Shown: positions 25,951 to 39,405, numbered from the stretch's first letter. The stretch is 64,000 nt of DNA from Chrysomallon squamiferum (GCA_012295275.1 CM022674.1:10432292-10496291), one strand, 5' to 3'. Numbers and translations are program-made. Notes: generated from the letters alone by a model not told the origin.

Positions 25951-27104
25951 TACTGTTTTTAATCACCGTTAGAAATATCCTAAGGGATTAAATTTAAAAA
26001 AAAAATGTTAACAATACATTATTATAAACAATGATTAAGACCTGACCGAACTGTATTCAAATAAACAATTTATCTTTCTTTACCTGTTTTGTTAATTTTA
26101 AAATTGACTAAGCTTACACTGATCAGTCTCTATATGATCATCCACTGAACTGAGTCACGTGGGATGAATTGAAATGACTTTCCCAGCTTTGATTTGTCTT
26201 CAAAGCGATCTCGTTATTTATAATATTCATGTTTTTTTTTTTTTTTTTCATGTAAACTAGATATTGCGTTTAGAATAAGCCTGAAATATATATGTATGTA
26301 TATAGACATATATAGGTGTGTGCGTGTGAGTGTGTTTATTTATTATGTTTAGTAGTATTAGTAGTGGTAGTGATAGTAGTAGTAATAGTAGTAGTAATAG
26401 TAGTCACATTAATATCATCATTGTTTGGTTACTATGAGGGTGTGGTCCAGACAGTACTTTGATCTGGGCCCAAGAGCTAAGAAGGGACCCACGACTACCA
26501 TGCGTCTGCTTGTTTCATTCTGTTATTTCTGATTCTGAATTCTGAGAAAAATCTTTGCCTGTCTCGGGACCCAAAAGGGGTATCGTATAGCCTTGCAGAA
26601 TTTCTCTTGGAGGCCCTGCTGTCAACCATTTCCATAATTTCAAACTCTGGCAGATGAAGGAATCGGTAAACCGAACTAATGTCAACTGAAAGTATAAAAC
26701 AACAACATTTTTTCTAGTATAATTTCAATATTTATATTTGTCCATGAAATTGTGGCATATTTAGGTGTTTTCTTATATTCTTTTACATTTTTGTTTTACT
26801 TTATATCATCCAACAATAAGAAAGACTTTTACGTTAAATTGTTTTGGAATTTCTTTAAATTTATGGTGATTTATGAATAGAGATATTTCAAAATACCAGA
26901 TAAAGCTAATTTTTACATTAAATCTGATATAGGGATCCTAGGAGATGCTGCTGAAAATATGAATTGTTATGGAGTGAAAATTCCGCCGAAAAGTTATTTA
27001 AGAATGCCACTGATTATTGCTAAATACAGAAACATTTAATCCTATACTTCAGTTTAAGTATGACCTTTCTGCAGTTCTCTCTCACTAAGAGCTTCAAAGC
27101 TCAA

Positions 27105-27177
27105 TAATAATAATAATAATAATAATAATAACGATTATTATTGTTGTTATTATTATTATTGATCTTGTTATTATAGA

Positions 27178-27217
<40 letters not shown>

Positions 27218-27232
27218 GTTGTTGTTGTTTAC
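27105..27232. repeat. (AAT)/(ATT)/(GTT) repeats abutting an acceptor
   Basis: Trinucleotide repeats run straight into the acceptor tgttgttgtttacag of the exon at 27235, so the polypyrimidine tract is itself made from the repeat. Confidence 0.85.
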
Positions 27233-27234
27233 AG

Positions 27235-28444
27235 AAGAAAAGCATGTTTATGAGCCACCTCTGTCACCTGTTCCGACCACCATTCAAGTTTTCTCAGTTA
27301 AAACGTGGAACAGTAAGAAAGTGAAAAGCTGGTTACTGAAAAACAATATTACAAGGTAATGTTCTTAGAAGCAGGAACTGGATATTAGGTTTTCAAATTT
27401 ATTTTTTGATGATAAGAACAAAGTACATAAATGTACTTAATGTAATTTCAATATATTGTTTTAATTTGTTAATAGAATCCACACTTTGCTAACAATAAAT
27501 ATTTTAAGCTGGTATTATTCTGTTGTACAAATATAGTCCAAGCACATTTTGTGTGATCGAAATGATTGTTTAATTTAAAAAATGAAATCACTCACCTTTG
27601 TTAATAATAAATTATGATATCAGAATTATAATTCTATTCTTTACCAATATTATCGCATTTATTGTGATATTATGCACTGACTGTGCAAGGACAAAAAAAA
27701 TGCTTTCTAGACTAAGCATATGACTACTTTTTAATGATTTATTCAGTCTGTTATGTTTTATTTACATATTTTAACAAAACAGTGTAAGTATGTTACACGA
27801 TTGATTAAACAGACTGTGTAGTAATTTTACATCTCTATAATTAATTCTGAATAAAAGTTAATGCAGAGGTTTGTTTCAAGAACATGTTAGATGAAAAATG
27901 TGGATTAATCATAATAGTACTGTTGAAATGTGAAAGTTGGTGTGTGTGTGCGTGTGTGTGCGATTTGTGTGTGCATATGCTTGTGTGTGTTTTCTTTCTT
28001 TCAGTATTATGCTCATATTTCATTCATTTATTTCTGGGTATTTTATACATCTTATTTTACTGAAAATCTTCACACTTTGTCGGGAAGGAAAGTGATCTTT
28101 TTGAAATAAGTAAAACGGCAGCTAAACACACTGAACCTTTTTTCAATAATTTAATATTAGTCCAGTGAATAGAATGTTTTAGCTTCATCCTTGCAGAATG
28201 GTTCATGGTTGATTGTAGTAAGTTTAACAAAATATACAGTATCTCAGGAAAAAGAAAGAATATTTTTTTTTCTGCTTTTTCTTATTATTCTGTGACTATC
28301 TGTTTTAGTAATTTTATTTTGTAATTGAAATATTATCTTTAATTCAGGCAGCTGATTTTTACTATCAGACTGAAGACAGAACTAAAACTGAAGTCTATAA
28401 ACAGCATCATGGAAATCACTAATCGTCTCAAAATTATTCAATAG
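27235..28444 (+). CDS. 3' end of an unidentified protein with a SAM-like C-terminal region
   Basis: Two exons with matching phase: 27235-27355 (acceptor tgtttacag, donor gtaatg) and 28348-28444 (acceptor tttaattcag, stop TAG). Two bases carry over and the next exon supplies one, giving Arg. The sequence reads EKHVYEPPLSPVPTT, KTWNSKKVKSWLLKNNITR, QLIFTIRLKTELKLKSINSI, MEITNRLKIIQ. The pattern W..kkVksWL..N.I...L, then helices rich in Leu/Ile, resembles a degenerate SAM domain, but the call is weak. No upstream exon could be identified on this strand, so it may be a gene whose 5' exons were displaced by the repeats at 24-27 kb, or a fragment. Confidence 0.5.
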
Positions 28445-28601
28445 CAAAGACGATTTTTCTGTCTTTTTTTTGTATAATGTATTTCTGTCTCTAGCCTTAT
28501 TTGAATTTATTTTCTGTCATACTCTTGGTTTATTTCCTTCCATCCATTTAGTGTCTCTCCAGTTGTTTCTTTATTGCCATCAGGGTGTTCCTGGGATTAT
28601 T

Positions 28602-28610
28602 ATAATTATA

Positions 28611-28652
<42 letters not shown>

Positions 28653-28860
28653 GTTGTTGTTGTTATTATTATTATTATTATTGTTATTGTTATTACTATT
28701 ATTATTATTATTATTGTTGTTGTTGTTGTTGTTGTTATTATTATTATTTTATATAATTACTGTTATTAATGTTATACTATTGTTTTTATTATTATTATTG
28801 TTACTGATATTATTATTAGTAGTATTGTTATAATGGTTGTTATTTTGTTATTTTAATTTG
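28602..28860. repeat. ATT/GTT trinucleotide block
   Basis: About 250 bases of (ATT)n with (GTT)n patches. Three forward frames stay open as Ile, Tyr or Leu runs; none is a gene. Confidence 0.95.
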
Positions 28861-29249
28861 TATTTGTTTTATTACAGTTATTTATAATGCATCACTACAG
28901 ACTGTATGACAAAATACATTAAAAAAACAACAAAAAAAACCTACAGAAATGTAATGTATGTCACCATCAAATCTCCTGCTAGAATCTGATTCGTGTGATG
29001 ATAAATCTTTAACATTTACAACTAGTTCACTTTTTTTTTTTTTTATTATATATAGATTTATTTTCTTTTGTTTTTTGAGATGATAATTCGGTATTTCTTT
29101 ATCAGTTTCTTGTCTGTATAAAAATGTTTGAATATTTAGGAATACACTTATTAGTTAAAATAGCTTTTTCTATAGCACAAACATATACCCCACAGTTACT
29201 GCTATCAATCTGTCTGGCATTTCAGAGTAATTAACAAAAGACCACAATG

Positions 29250-31644
29250 GGGTTTTCCATAATATATCTTATGTTCCAACATTAAATATCTGGAAACATG
29301 AAAAATGACTTCATTTTTTTACCTCCTAATGTACCACAGTAGTACAGTACGTTTTTTTTAGCTATATCTGTTTCATTTATTACTCAGTGAGTGTTTCTTT
29401 CATTCAAAGGAACAACAACGTATTCATAATCAAACCATCTTTTACATTTACTTTCTCCCACGTGAAATGTCCATCTGGGTTGGTCACTATCACCGTTCAC
29501 AAATATCTTCTGACCAATCCAACCACAATCTACCATGTGAATGTGTTGATTCTTCAGTTGTTTTTGAAGTACAGACATGAATACATTAATGTGGCTGCTA
29601 TTCAGGCAGCTATCATGTAGAAGAATGTGGTTTATGACATCTGCATTTACCGTTATACCATCAATTTGAGTGCTAACAAAATATACCAATGTTTGCATCG
29701 CTATTGGATTCTAATCAATGAAGCGCTGTCTTTGTCTCTCACTCTATTTTTTCGTATTAAAATGTAATATCTCTGATGATACACTGTTTATTATACTCTT
29801 GTAGTCAAATAATAACAATAATCTGCACGTTTGTAAATCTGTTACGTTTATGTCATTTACAGGTTTCATTTCACAATTCTTAATTTCCAAAATATCAACT
29901 TCACAACAAACAAGAATCCATTGTCCAATCTTTGCTGCAACAGATGAATTAATCTTGTATGATGGTCCATCAAGTTCTGACAGTCTTCACGTCTTGTAAT
30001 CTTATTTGGCTCGTTTCTTGATTGTCTAACACGTCTACAGTCTGATATTTTAACAGTGAAAATCTTAAGATTGTAAACACAAGAAAAGTGTTTTCATAAT
30101 ATGTTCAGTTTTACTGTGAAAACTACTGAGACTTCACTCAAACCCAGGTACTGTTCACTGTTGTTATTTGCTTTCATGATATGTTTAGTGACTTCACTCA
30201 AACCCAGGTACTGTTCACTGTTGTTATTTGCTTTCATGATATGTTTAGTGACTTCACTCAAACCAGGTACTGTTCACTGTTGTTATTTGCTTTCATGATA
30301 TGTTTAGTGACTTCACTCAAACCTAGGTACTGTTCACTGTTGTTATTTGCTTTCATGATATGTTTAGTGACTTCACTCAAACCCAGGTACAGTTCACTGT
30401 TGTTATTTGCTTTCATGATATGTTTAGTGACTTCACTCAAACCAGGTACTGTTCACTGTTGTTATTGGCTTTCATGATATGTTTAGTGACTTCACTCAAA
30501 CCCAGCTACTGTTCACTGTTGTGTCACGTTTTATACCTTTGAAACCACTGCTGATGCACCAAGCATTAATAACAGGTTGAGTAAATTATGGCAGATGTTT
30601 GTCTACTCTATGACAGAATAACATACAGCATGTATCATTAAAATTGTCACTTGAGTAAGACCGATAATTATCATCACATGAAACAAACTGACGACAATGT
30701 TCAATGATGCGGTATAATGTCCTTGGTGACAGAAATCTCCAGGGTTTCAAACTCTTCAGCTGATATTTAGTTTCTGCTTTTTCTGTATTTTTTCTCTGAT
30801 CATTAGCTTTCATGAACAAATTGGGAGAAACTTGAACGTAATTTGAATTTTTTTCTCATATATTCACTCATCAAATAAAAATAAGAGTTGAAGGGAAAGA
30901 AACTAAACGTTCTTTAATAAATATTTATCATGTGAGCATAGGCAGGTCTTTTCTACTGTCTTTGATTTAAGAAAATTATCAAATAACTGTTGTACAGAAC
31001 TGTAACCCATCGCATCAAGCTAACACATATGAAATGTCCATACTTATTTCCCCGGATCTTCATTGTAAACAAATATACTTACGTTCTATAATAATATTAC
31101 CGTAAGCTCTTTCAGTATATTGCTAATAATTTTAGCAAAAACTCCTAAGCATCTTCCTGACCATTAATATTTGATCCCATTCCATAAGCAACATTTAATA
31201 CAACTTTGTGTAAAATATCATCTGATACCTCTTCGCAGTGTTTATTTTCATGTTTCAAATGTTGCGGTATTTGCAGTACACTTTCTTCTACTAATTGAAC
31301 TCGTAATTTTACACAATTATCAGAATATACAGTTACAGGTTCACATTTATTTTCATAAATAATTAACCATGCAAATCACTTGCTACTAGGGATTGCATCA
31401 CTGCTTTAAGGCAGCAGGTGTTGTCAAAATACTTCAAAGGTCTCCATATGAATCCTGTATCAGTGACGTCCATGTCATCATTTTTTACATTTCTCTCACA
31501 TTCACTGCTGTGATCATACACTAGATTGGATTCGTTCTTTATTTTAGTTGTATTGTTTCTTCTTTCAATTTTACTTTTGACTGCTTCCTGAAAAGTACCT
31601 TGTTTCTTAAAATGATCAGGTTTCTGTTTTGATTTGGCCCACAT
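29250..31644 (-). pseudogene. C48/Ulp1-type peptidase-like gene, broken
   Basis: Minus-strand frames at 31644-31363, 30819-30586, about 30000-29760 and 29698-29270 seem to be parts of one coding region. The last is clearest: MVDCGWIGQKIF, KRWFDYEYVVVPLNERNTH, a TGA (29384-29386), then VINETDIAKKNVLYYCGTLG. This is the end of an Ulp1/SENP-like fold, where a strand of the type iiPiN...HW carries the catalytic His and a later YYYDSLG strand follows. Trp after His is replaced by a stop, and the usual Asp of YDSLG is not kept. The piece at about 30000 reads KIGQWILVCCEVDILEIKNC. Frames are interrupted by stops and by a 60-bp minisatellite. Probably derived from a transposon-linked or cellular Ulp1-like gene. 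Confidence 0.55.
30128..30531. repeat. 60-bp minisatellite, about 7 units
   Basis: Unit cttcactcaaacccaggtac followed by tgttcactgttgttatttgc and tttcatgatatgtttagtga. Copies are nearly identical. Two units lack one C (aaaccagg), changing the frame. Read on the minus strand the 60-base unit is an open 20-residue repeat (MKANNNSEQYLGLSEVTKHI), in the same orientation as the surrounding broken Ulp1-like gene. Not CRISPR: there are no spacers. Confidence 0.95.
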
Positions 31645-32275
31645 TTCTGATATTGTTATATTTTTTTTTTTTTACCAATTTGCTTCTTTATCTTCTTTAA
31701 TATTTTTTCACTTTCATACAATCTACCGCTGCCAATTTTTGCACCTCAACAGTTTGGTTTTCCATTTTTCTGAAACATTATCCAGTCTTTGTTGGCTTCT
31801 GCCTTGCAGTCCAATATATTTCAGAATTCTAAACGTCCAAAACTTTACCTTGAACACTGTCAACACTTCGGTGGACGACCGCGATATTTTCTGTGCTACT
31901 GTTTGGCATCAGAATTTGCACATACTGACACAAACCAAACATTACATTTAAGATAGACCAACCCTAGACACTATACATGGAAATACACAACAGCCGTAAC
32001 ACTGCTCCCCCAAATTACTACTAACTATACATACATACATCCCTGTATTGTTTACATTTCTCTCACATTCACAGCTGTGATCATGCACTAGATTGGATTC
32101 GTTCTTTATTTTAATGTTATTGTTTCTTGTTTCAATTTTATTTTTGGGTGCTTGCTGAAAAGTACCTTGATTCTTAAAATGATCAGGTTGTTGTTTTTAT
32201 TTGGTCCACATTTCTGATATTGTTATATTTATTTTTTACCATTTGGCTTGTTTAATCTTCTTTAAATATTGTTTC
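31475..32275. repeat. Direct duplication of ~230 bp (Ulp1-like region)
   Basis: Bases 31483-31720 and 32042-32275 share ttacatttctctcacattca, gattggattcgttctttatt, aaaatgatcagg and catttctgatattgttatat, with scattered substitutions and short indels. The first copy lies in the 93-codon minus-strand frame of the broken peptidase gene. The second is about 560 bases further on and no longer open. Confidence 0.8.
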
Positions 32276-33366
32276 ACTTTCATACAATATACACAACAAC
32301 AGTTTAGATTTAAAGACTGTATGTATTATACGATCATATAATAGTTATTTACCATGTAAAGTTATAACGCTTACACAGCTGATTACAAACAGTTTCATGC
32401 CACAAAATGACTCTCACCACATCAGTGAACATACAGGGGATATTAAATATATTTATCCCTCAAGGTAAAATAGCACACCCGAAGATGTATTTGAATATGC
32501 AAGTATATCAAAATAACCTACTACTTAGCAAGATGATCAGATGTCCCGCTATTCTCACCCGCTGTTTGAGAAATAATAACTATAGTTTACTTTGATGATT
32601 ATACTACTTCTAACTATATATAGTTAAATGATAATTGTTAGGAAACCACATCAAACTACCTTTCAGTTCCTCAAACAGAGCCTTAAAAACTTATAGTTAT
32701 CTCAGTCAGCTGGATCTATGTAACTGTCCATCCGAGGGTTAGCCACCCGTCTGTTCTGTACGGTGTAAAAACTGATTGCCCCAAACAAAACACGATCTCT
32801 ACTTTTATTACCTAGGAAAGACCACATAGCGGCTCTTTTAACATAGATGTCCCAGATTGGTGACAAGACTTTAGCAGACACAGGTGCCAAGGTTCCCCAA
32901 AGCAACACCTCACCATAGCTTATACAAGTTTTAAGAAAAATCTAACAGCTATTACATATAAAACAGGAGACTTCTTTCTCCGTCACACTTAGCTTATATA
33001 AATCTTAAAGGTTACATATTAAAGAGCAGATTGCTGTCTCCCTTACAAATTCTATGTCACTAGTGGATGTCAGAGGAGTCACAAGAACTCGTACAATGCA
33101 TTATTCAATTGTAGTGTGTTTTTCTTGAATACAGGAAATGTTGCTCATCTAATAAAGAAAACAAAAATAATTACATTTTATAAAACATTTATTAGGATAA
33201 TTATTAACAGCATTACAATACACTCCGTATTAATAATTACCATTATATTGAAATAATACAAAACTCTAACAGAAAGTAGTGAAACATTAAACTCTAAATT
33301 AATATATTTCAACAACATTCAAATTTAGTATTTACTGATTTAACTAAGTTATATTGGTCACACACA

Positions 33367-33408
<42 letters not shown>

Positions 33409-34110
33409 CATTAATAACAATTAGTATATTTCTCATTTAGTATTCAAAATAATAAAATCAAGGTTTAGTTTTATGGATACTCTCACTTTTGTTACACATC
33501 CATTTGTCATATAACAAAGAAAGTCATGGTCGAATTAACTGGTTAACAGATGTCCTCTATCTGGTATACAATAATGGATTCATCTTTGCAGCTGTTGCAC
33601 AATCAGCTTAGGAAATAATTAAGCAATTGATCCCTATTACGATTTACCAGAAGTCAAAACAAAAAACAGCAAAGTTTAAACAAAGCAGTTTAATTACTGG
33701 TGATACTGGAACGTTAGTTAATTCCCACGTCGCTAATCCCAATAAAAACAACAGCTTAATACAAACGCACTATCACGTGACTTGCACATCCAATCAGACC
33801 AAGTATTTTGTTAATCTGATTTCCTGTTCCTGAAAGTGAAAACAAAAGCATCTTATGGAAATGAAAGTCGTGTCTCTTATCTGTTTGTGAAAATAGATAA
33901 TGTTTATTAGTATTAAAGGGATTTTATCCATTTTATCAATGTAAATTATTGCTAAAGATACGTTTGTATGTAGCATGCAATGAGAAAAGGTAAAAAGAGA
34001 AAACAAATAAGAGTGAAAATATAAGTGAAGAGAAAATTAAAGGTAAGCAGTAGCCAAGCTGGTCAAGAAGTCATCATACTGAAGATGTCAAAATACACAA
34101 AAGTCAAATG
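32276..34110. other. Unassigned interval with possible repeat remnants
   Basis: Contains a (CA)n tract (33361-33410), a minus-strand frame 32908-32702 (68 codons, moderately GC-rich, no recognised domain) and two related stretches at 32925-32975 and 32992-33050 (gcttatata.a, ttaca.at.taaa, ctgtctcc-like). They look like mobile-element remnants, but no family could be named. Confidence 0.4.
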
Positions 34111-34299
34111 ACCTTAAATGTTCATCTGCACCATTTTATCAGTCAACACCAATTCAACAGTAAGCAGCCACCCAGCAGTCTCAGCAGTCACAGTATGGAC
34201 AATGTGGACAACACTATGGAACTCACGGTCAGTATTCTGGTTTAATTTCACTAGTTGTGCACAATCAAGATGTCAGTATAAAATCAGATACTTTGACTA

Positions 34300-35690
34300 C
34301 AAAGTTAGATATAATGTGTGATAAACTGGAGAAATTGGACATCATCGAAAAACGACTGAATAGTATGGAAATAACTGTCTAATATATCGGTGGTAAAATG
34401 ACTGATATTAAGAAAAAAGTACAAGATGTGGAAACGGGTATGAATTATAATAACAAACAGTTTGAAAGGAATAAAAAAGATCTCGGAGATTTGAAATTTC
34501 ACCAAGACAAGCCAACTCAGTCAGTGCAAAAGCTCTCCCATTTGTAAAAATACCCCAAACAAAAGTCACAAAGGAGTAAGCCCTTATGTCTTAAAAAGGA
34601 TAGAGATTAACGTGTGCGGTTTGTAAGTAAGCTCAAAGATACTATATGTACTGAAACCATTAGTAAGTATGATATAATATGTTTAGTTGAAACAAAAACA
34701 GATACGGCTGATAACATTAATATTCTTGGCTATAAAGTGCATGCTTTTGAACAGCTTGAAACTGAATATTCAGTAAAAAGAGAAAAACTAGTGATTCTAT
34801 ATTTGAATTTGATGGAGAGATTATAGATAAATATGAATATCTGGGCATGCATTTGACAAGAAACGGTCTATTCACTTACAACGTAAGACAACTGTATAAA
34901 AAAGCAATGAAAGCTATGTTTAGCCTAACAGCTAAAAGTCGTCAGAATAATATCTTGATCCACTGAATATTTGATTTATTGTATGGTTGTGAAATATGGG
35001 GTTTTACAAATATATAACTAATAAAAAGACTGCATATGAAATTTTGTAAGTATTTACTAAATGTGAATAAACGTATCCCTGGTTTTATGATCTGTGATGA
35101 TCTAGGACAGTATCCCTTTGTATTTCTATAAAAGTAAGAATGATAACCTTTTCAAGGAACCTAATTTGCAAAACCCAAAACAAGATTTCCTCACAACTAT
35201 ATTATTTAATACATGCTATCGATTCTTTTTGGAACAAATTTGTAAAAAAATATTTTAGATGATTGATGTTTAACATATCACATCTTTGATAATGTTAAAT
35301 GATTACGTGAAACGATATTCAAAATATTACATGATCACTATCAACAATTATGGAAAAAATAAATTGAAACATCTCCAAAAGGTATTAATTATAAACAAAA
35401 ATTAAAAATGAACTGAAATTAGAAAACTGTCTTACTTTTCTGCCTCAAAAGAATGCTAATGTCTTATGTAAATTTGGAACCGCGAATGCTAAACTTCCTA
35501 TTGAAACCGGACAATGTTCTGATATTCTAATTAAAAACAGAAAATGTCATATTTGTAATGTTAACAAAATTGGATATGACTATCACTATATATTTGAACG
35601 TAATGATCCTATATTATTAAATGCAAGAACAGATATACCTGATAAATATAAGAGACATCCAAACATAATTTGTATAATAATTTGTTTAAC
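34300..35690 (+). mobile_element. Decayed, internally deleted APE-type LINE
   Basis: Four segments in order. 34308-34505: coiled-coil ORF1-like sequence (CDKLEKLDIIEKRLNSMEI, DIKKKVQDVETG). 34614-34790: start of the APE-type endonuclease (VSKLKDTICTETISKYDIIC, LVETKTDTADNINILGY). 34820-35110: the region after the reverse-transcriptase core (YEYLGMHLTRNGLFTYNV, LYGCEIWGFTNI, MKFCKYLLNVNKR). 35420-35660: the C-terminal Cys/His segment (LPIETGQCSDIL, RKCHICNVNKIG). Most of the endonuclease and all reverse-transcriptase catalytic motifs are deleted, and there are several stops. Confidence 0.8.
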
Positions 35691-36863
35691 AATAAAAAAT
35701 ATATTTGTATTAAAAAAGCTGTGTTTTAATAAGAACTATACATGAGAGTTATTTCCTCCATGTTAAACATCCACGCATGTGCATTTTAATTTTGTTATTA
35801 TATATCTGTAATACCTTCTTCTCGGTACTGTAATCCTACAGTTTATGAAAATGATGTCGTTATCAATGTCATTCTCATTATCATTGTAAAAATTATAGAG
35901 AAAACTTGTTGTGGCACTTTATCACAAAATAATCTCATAAGCCAGTCAGCAACAATGAAAAGTCCAACTATATATACAAAACAAACACAATATGTAACAC
36001 GTATATATTTATATATTAACTATATAAAAATTAGGAATTTTACTTTTCTGTACTAGAAGATATTTTCCTAAGATTTTTTCAATCTTTCTTTCTATTATTA
36101 TTATTACTGTATATAAAGTTTTTATTTTTTATTCTTTATTATCATTGTATTCAGTAACAAAATCAAATGAAAAGCACTGTAACCATTACACTCATATTAC
36201 TGGAATTGACTTAATTACACTTCAGCTGTAACTACTAGGTTTGCAACAAATGGGATGTGTAACAAGTGAGAGACCATCACCATTTGTCCATTTTCATCCA
36301 TTAATTAAAGAAACAGTTAATTAATAAAAAATGTAAGTTGAACATTGAACTAAAGTTAGTTGATACACAAATTTAAGATAGTAAAACATTTTATCATGCA
36401 AATAAAATAAGAAAAACAAGAACAAATCAGTGTAATTAAAAATATATACAAGTCTTTGCTATTCAAATTCAATAAGCATATTCTAATGATTAAATACATA
36501 GAAATAAAAAATAAATATATTCCCAATTAATAATAATGATAATTATATAAATAAAAAGATAAATATATAAATATACTTTTTTGAAAAAAGAGAAGTCTCT
36601 CTCACTCTTATCCAGTGTATGAAGATAAAATAAAGGTATGAAAAATATTAATTGAATACAATAGCCAAGTATTATAAACAATATATATATTCCAAACAAA
36701 ATAAATTGTATCAGTGTATTAAAAACAGTACATAAACTGACACATTTCATACAGTTTTTGTAATAGTGACATAACCAGCAAAGATTAGCACATTAGACAA
36801 TACTTTCTGTTTTCCATCACTGAAAAACAAACAAGTGAATTAAAAGTAAATCATTATAAAGCT

Positions 36864-36906
<43 letters not shown>

Positions 36907-37112
36907 TAATAATAATAATAATAATAATAAAAGTAATAATGGCAACAAACACAATAAAAATAAATTATTATTAATAGAAAATAATTTCTGGAAGGAAACA
37001 ATCATCAAGACAGACAAAATAAATACAAGATATTTATACAAAACAATCACTCAGTGTAAGTCCAATACATTCCTCAAAATTGTTTTTAATAAAAATAAAT
37101 AATCCACAAAAA

Positions 37113-37143
<31 letters not shown>

Positions 37144-37683
37144 AATAAAAACAAAATCTTGTTTGATACAACTTATTGACAAAGAAAATAAAGATAGTAT
37201 CATAATTTTATCTCAAATTAAATCAGTTTAAATCCACACTTACAGTTCAGTGTCAAAGAGATAAATGTAAACATTAGCCAAAAATGTTTCTAATTTAAAA
37301 TCACATTTATTTTATTAATTATTCACTATTTCTCAATTATTAAATAAATATTCCTCCTTAAAACTTACATTTACTTTAGTATTCATTATTTTGTAATTAT
37401 TAAAGCTATACATAAAAACTGTCAGATGAATGAAGATTTACATTTGCTTTATCAATTTTGTTAGTATTTTCTGATAATTTAGTGAAATGTAAACATTATG
37501 AATGTATCTTCTAATTAATAAGAGAAAAATTTTGAATTACCTTTTATTTTACCACATAAATTTATATATTAAAACATGAATAAACATTTTGTAAAAAAAA
37601 ATGTACATAAACCCAAATGAAAATTCAAGTTTACTTACTACAAATATATTAAAATTTGGATTTAGTATTATAGAACTATTGTG
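35691..37683. other. Gene-free AT-rich interval before the sequence gap
   Basis: Holds (TAA)n at 36867-36930 and (AAAT)n at 37105-37143. No exon or RNA gene could be supported on either strand. Confidence 0.6.
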
Positions 37684-37883
37684 NNNNNNNNNNNNNNNNN
37701 NNNNNNNNNNNNNNNNNNNNNNNNNNNNNNNNNNNNNNNNNNNNNNNNNNNNNNNNNNNNNNNNNNNNNNNNNNNNNNNNNNNNNNNNNNNNNNNNNNNN
37801 NNNNNNNNNNNNNNNNNNNNNNNNNNNNNNNNNNNNNNNNNNNNNNNNNNNNNNNNNNNNNNNNNNNNNNNNNNNNNNNNNNN
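37684..37883. other. Assembly gap (200 N)
   Basis: A run of exactly 200 N. The round length suggests a placeholder rather than a measured gap. It sits directly 5' of the first visible exon of the convertase-like gene. Confidence 0.99.
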
Positions 37884-39405
37884 ACCAGTTTCTCTTAAAG
37901 AAAAAAACGTCACAGATTCAACACTTTGAGGAAAACAGTAGAAAGCTGGTTGCAGGGAGACAACTCTGTTCAGTGGTTTAGTCCCAATATAGTGAGAGTC
38001 AGACAGAAAAGATCTCTTCATTTTGAAGATCCGTTCTTCACACGACAATGGCACTTGGTAAGTAAATAATCTGCATTATTTATCTCCAGTTGTAGTGAAA
38101 GTAGAACTTAGCTCCATTGTGTAGCATCCACTCAAACAGTGACACAGCATCAGATCTGTCTGTTTCTGTGGATTCACTAACCAGTTTCTTCTTAACACAC
38201 TTTGATTAACATTTTAATTTTGCATATTTTCATGAATATGAAATACCAGACTGTAACAATGAGAGATAATTTATTGTATGAATTTAAATTACATGTATTT
38301 TATCTAAAATTACTATATCATTTATATTTTGTTTTATTTTATTAATATATGTATTTATTTGTTTATTTATTATGTTTATTATATTTACTTATTTGTTGAT
38401 TTTTTATTTATTTATTTATTAAACAGAGGAACAACTTGTTGTCTGGAATGGATATCGATGTCACTGGAGTCTGGGAACGAAACATAACAGGAACTGGGGT
38501 CACTGTTGCTGTTGTTGATGATGGGAAATAAATAGGTGATATAATTAAATACTGTTCTTGCAGTTAATAATAGTGAATAAATACTTTTGTTGTAGTTGAC
38601 AAATAAATATTACTGTTGATTTCTAAAGTTAACATATTTCAAAACTCAAATTTAGTTATCTGTATTTTGGTTTCAGTTAGATTTGTTCAAGTTCTTTGAG
38701 TACAATTTTTAAATTCTGTATACATATAGCTGTATTGAAATGTTCTCACTTTCTATCTGTTCTGCTTATATATTTGTAATCTCTCTATCTCTTTTTTCTG
38801 TCTGTGTAACCTATGTCATTATCAAAAATCTGTCTCTTTTTTGTCTCTCTGACTCACTCTCTCTTGGTATCTGAAAGGGCAATACAATTTTGTCTAATAA
38901 GAAAAAGTAATCTCATTTCAAATGTTGGATATGAAAATGAAAAAAAGAGAAAAACAAAAAAGGAAATTATATTCCTCCAAACAGAAATAAAATGAAATGG
39001 GAAATAATAAAAAAATAATAATAATAAGAAAATTATAATATTCTTATATATGTAGTTATTGTTATTTTCCTTTTACTCTAACTGTACTATTTATTGAATT
39101 TTTCATATTACTGATATTTTTATTTCCAGGCTTGGAGTGGACAAACCCTGACATTCATGACATCTACAACTACCACGGCAGCTGGGATCTCAATGATGAT
39201 GATTCTGATCCTATGTCTAGTGACCACAAATGTGAGTTGAGTGTCTGCTAATTTATTTGTATTAACTTTGTGTACCTTGAATTAAACCATTTTGACTTGG
39301 GTAGTACTTGTACTTGTTCCATCATCATCACTATTGTCATAATCATCTCATTATCATAAACAATATTACATTTTCCATACTTTGTTTTGATATTTTCATC
39401 CTAAT

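Larger units (their letters stand above)
24180..26440. repeat. Segmental duplication, copy A
   Basis: From about 24385 (tctagaatgacagtgtatta) to 25055 this is nearly the same, on the same strand, as 55632-56272, with roughly 95% identity by eye. Weaker matches extend both ways: T-rich DNA with tcgagttgtctttt (24270 vs 55541), the motif aatcaccgtta.aaatatcc (25961 vs 57672), and a T-run with cataaactaga-like sequence followed by AGT repeats (26230-26400 vs 58290-58430). Copy A holds a Tc1 fossil that copy B lacks, and copy B has other insertions. Confidence 0.75.

Noticed and set aside
26440-26640. GC-richer stretch (cgggacccaaaaggggtatc) as a transposase relic
   Set aside because: No frame gave a recognisable domain, so it is left unassigned.
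30128-30531. Regular 60-bp repeats considered as CRISPR
   Set aside because: The units are contiguous with no spacers, and the DNA is eukaryotic.
32702-32908. 68-codon minus-strand frame
   Set aside because: GC-richer than its surroundings and open, but no motif is recognisable and neighbouring DNA looks like repeat remnants.
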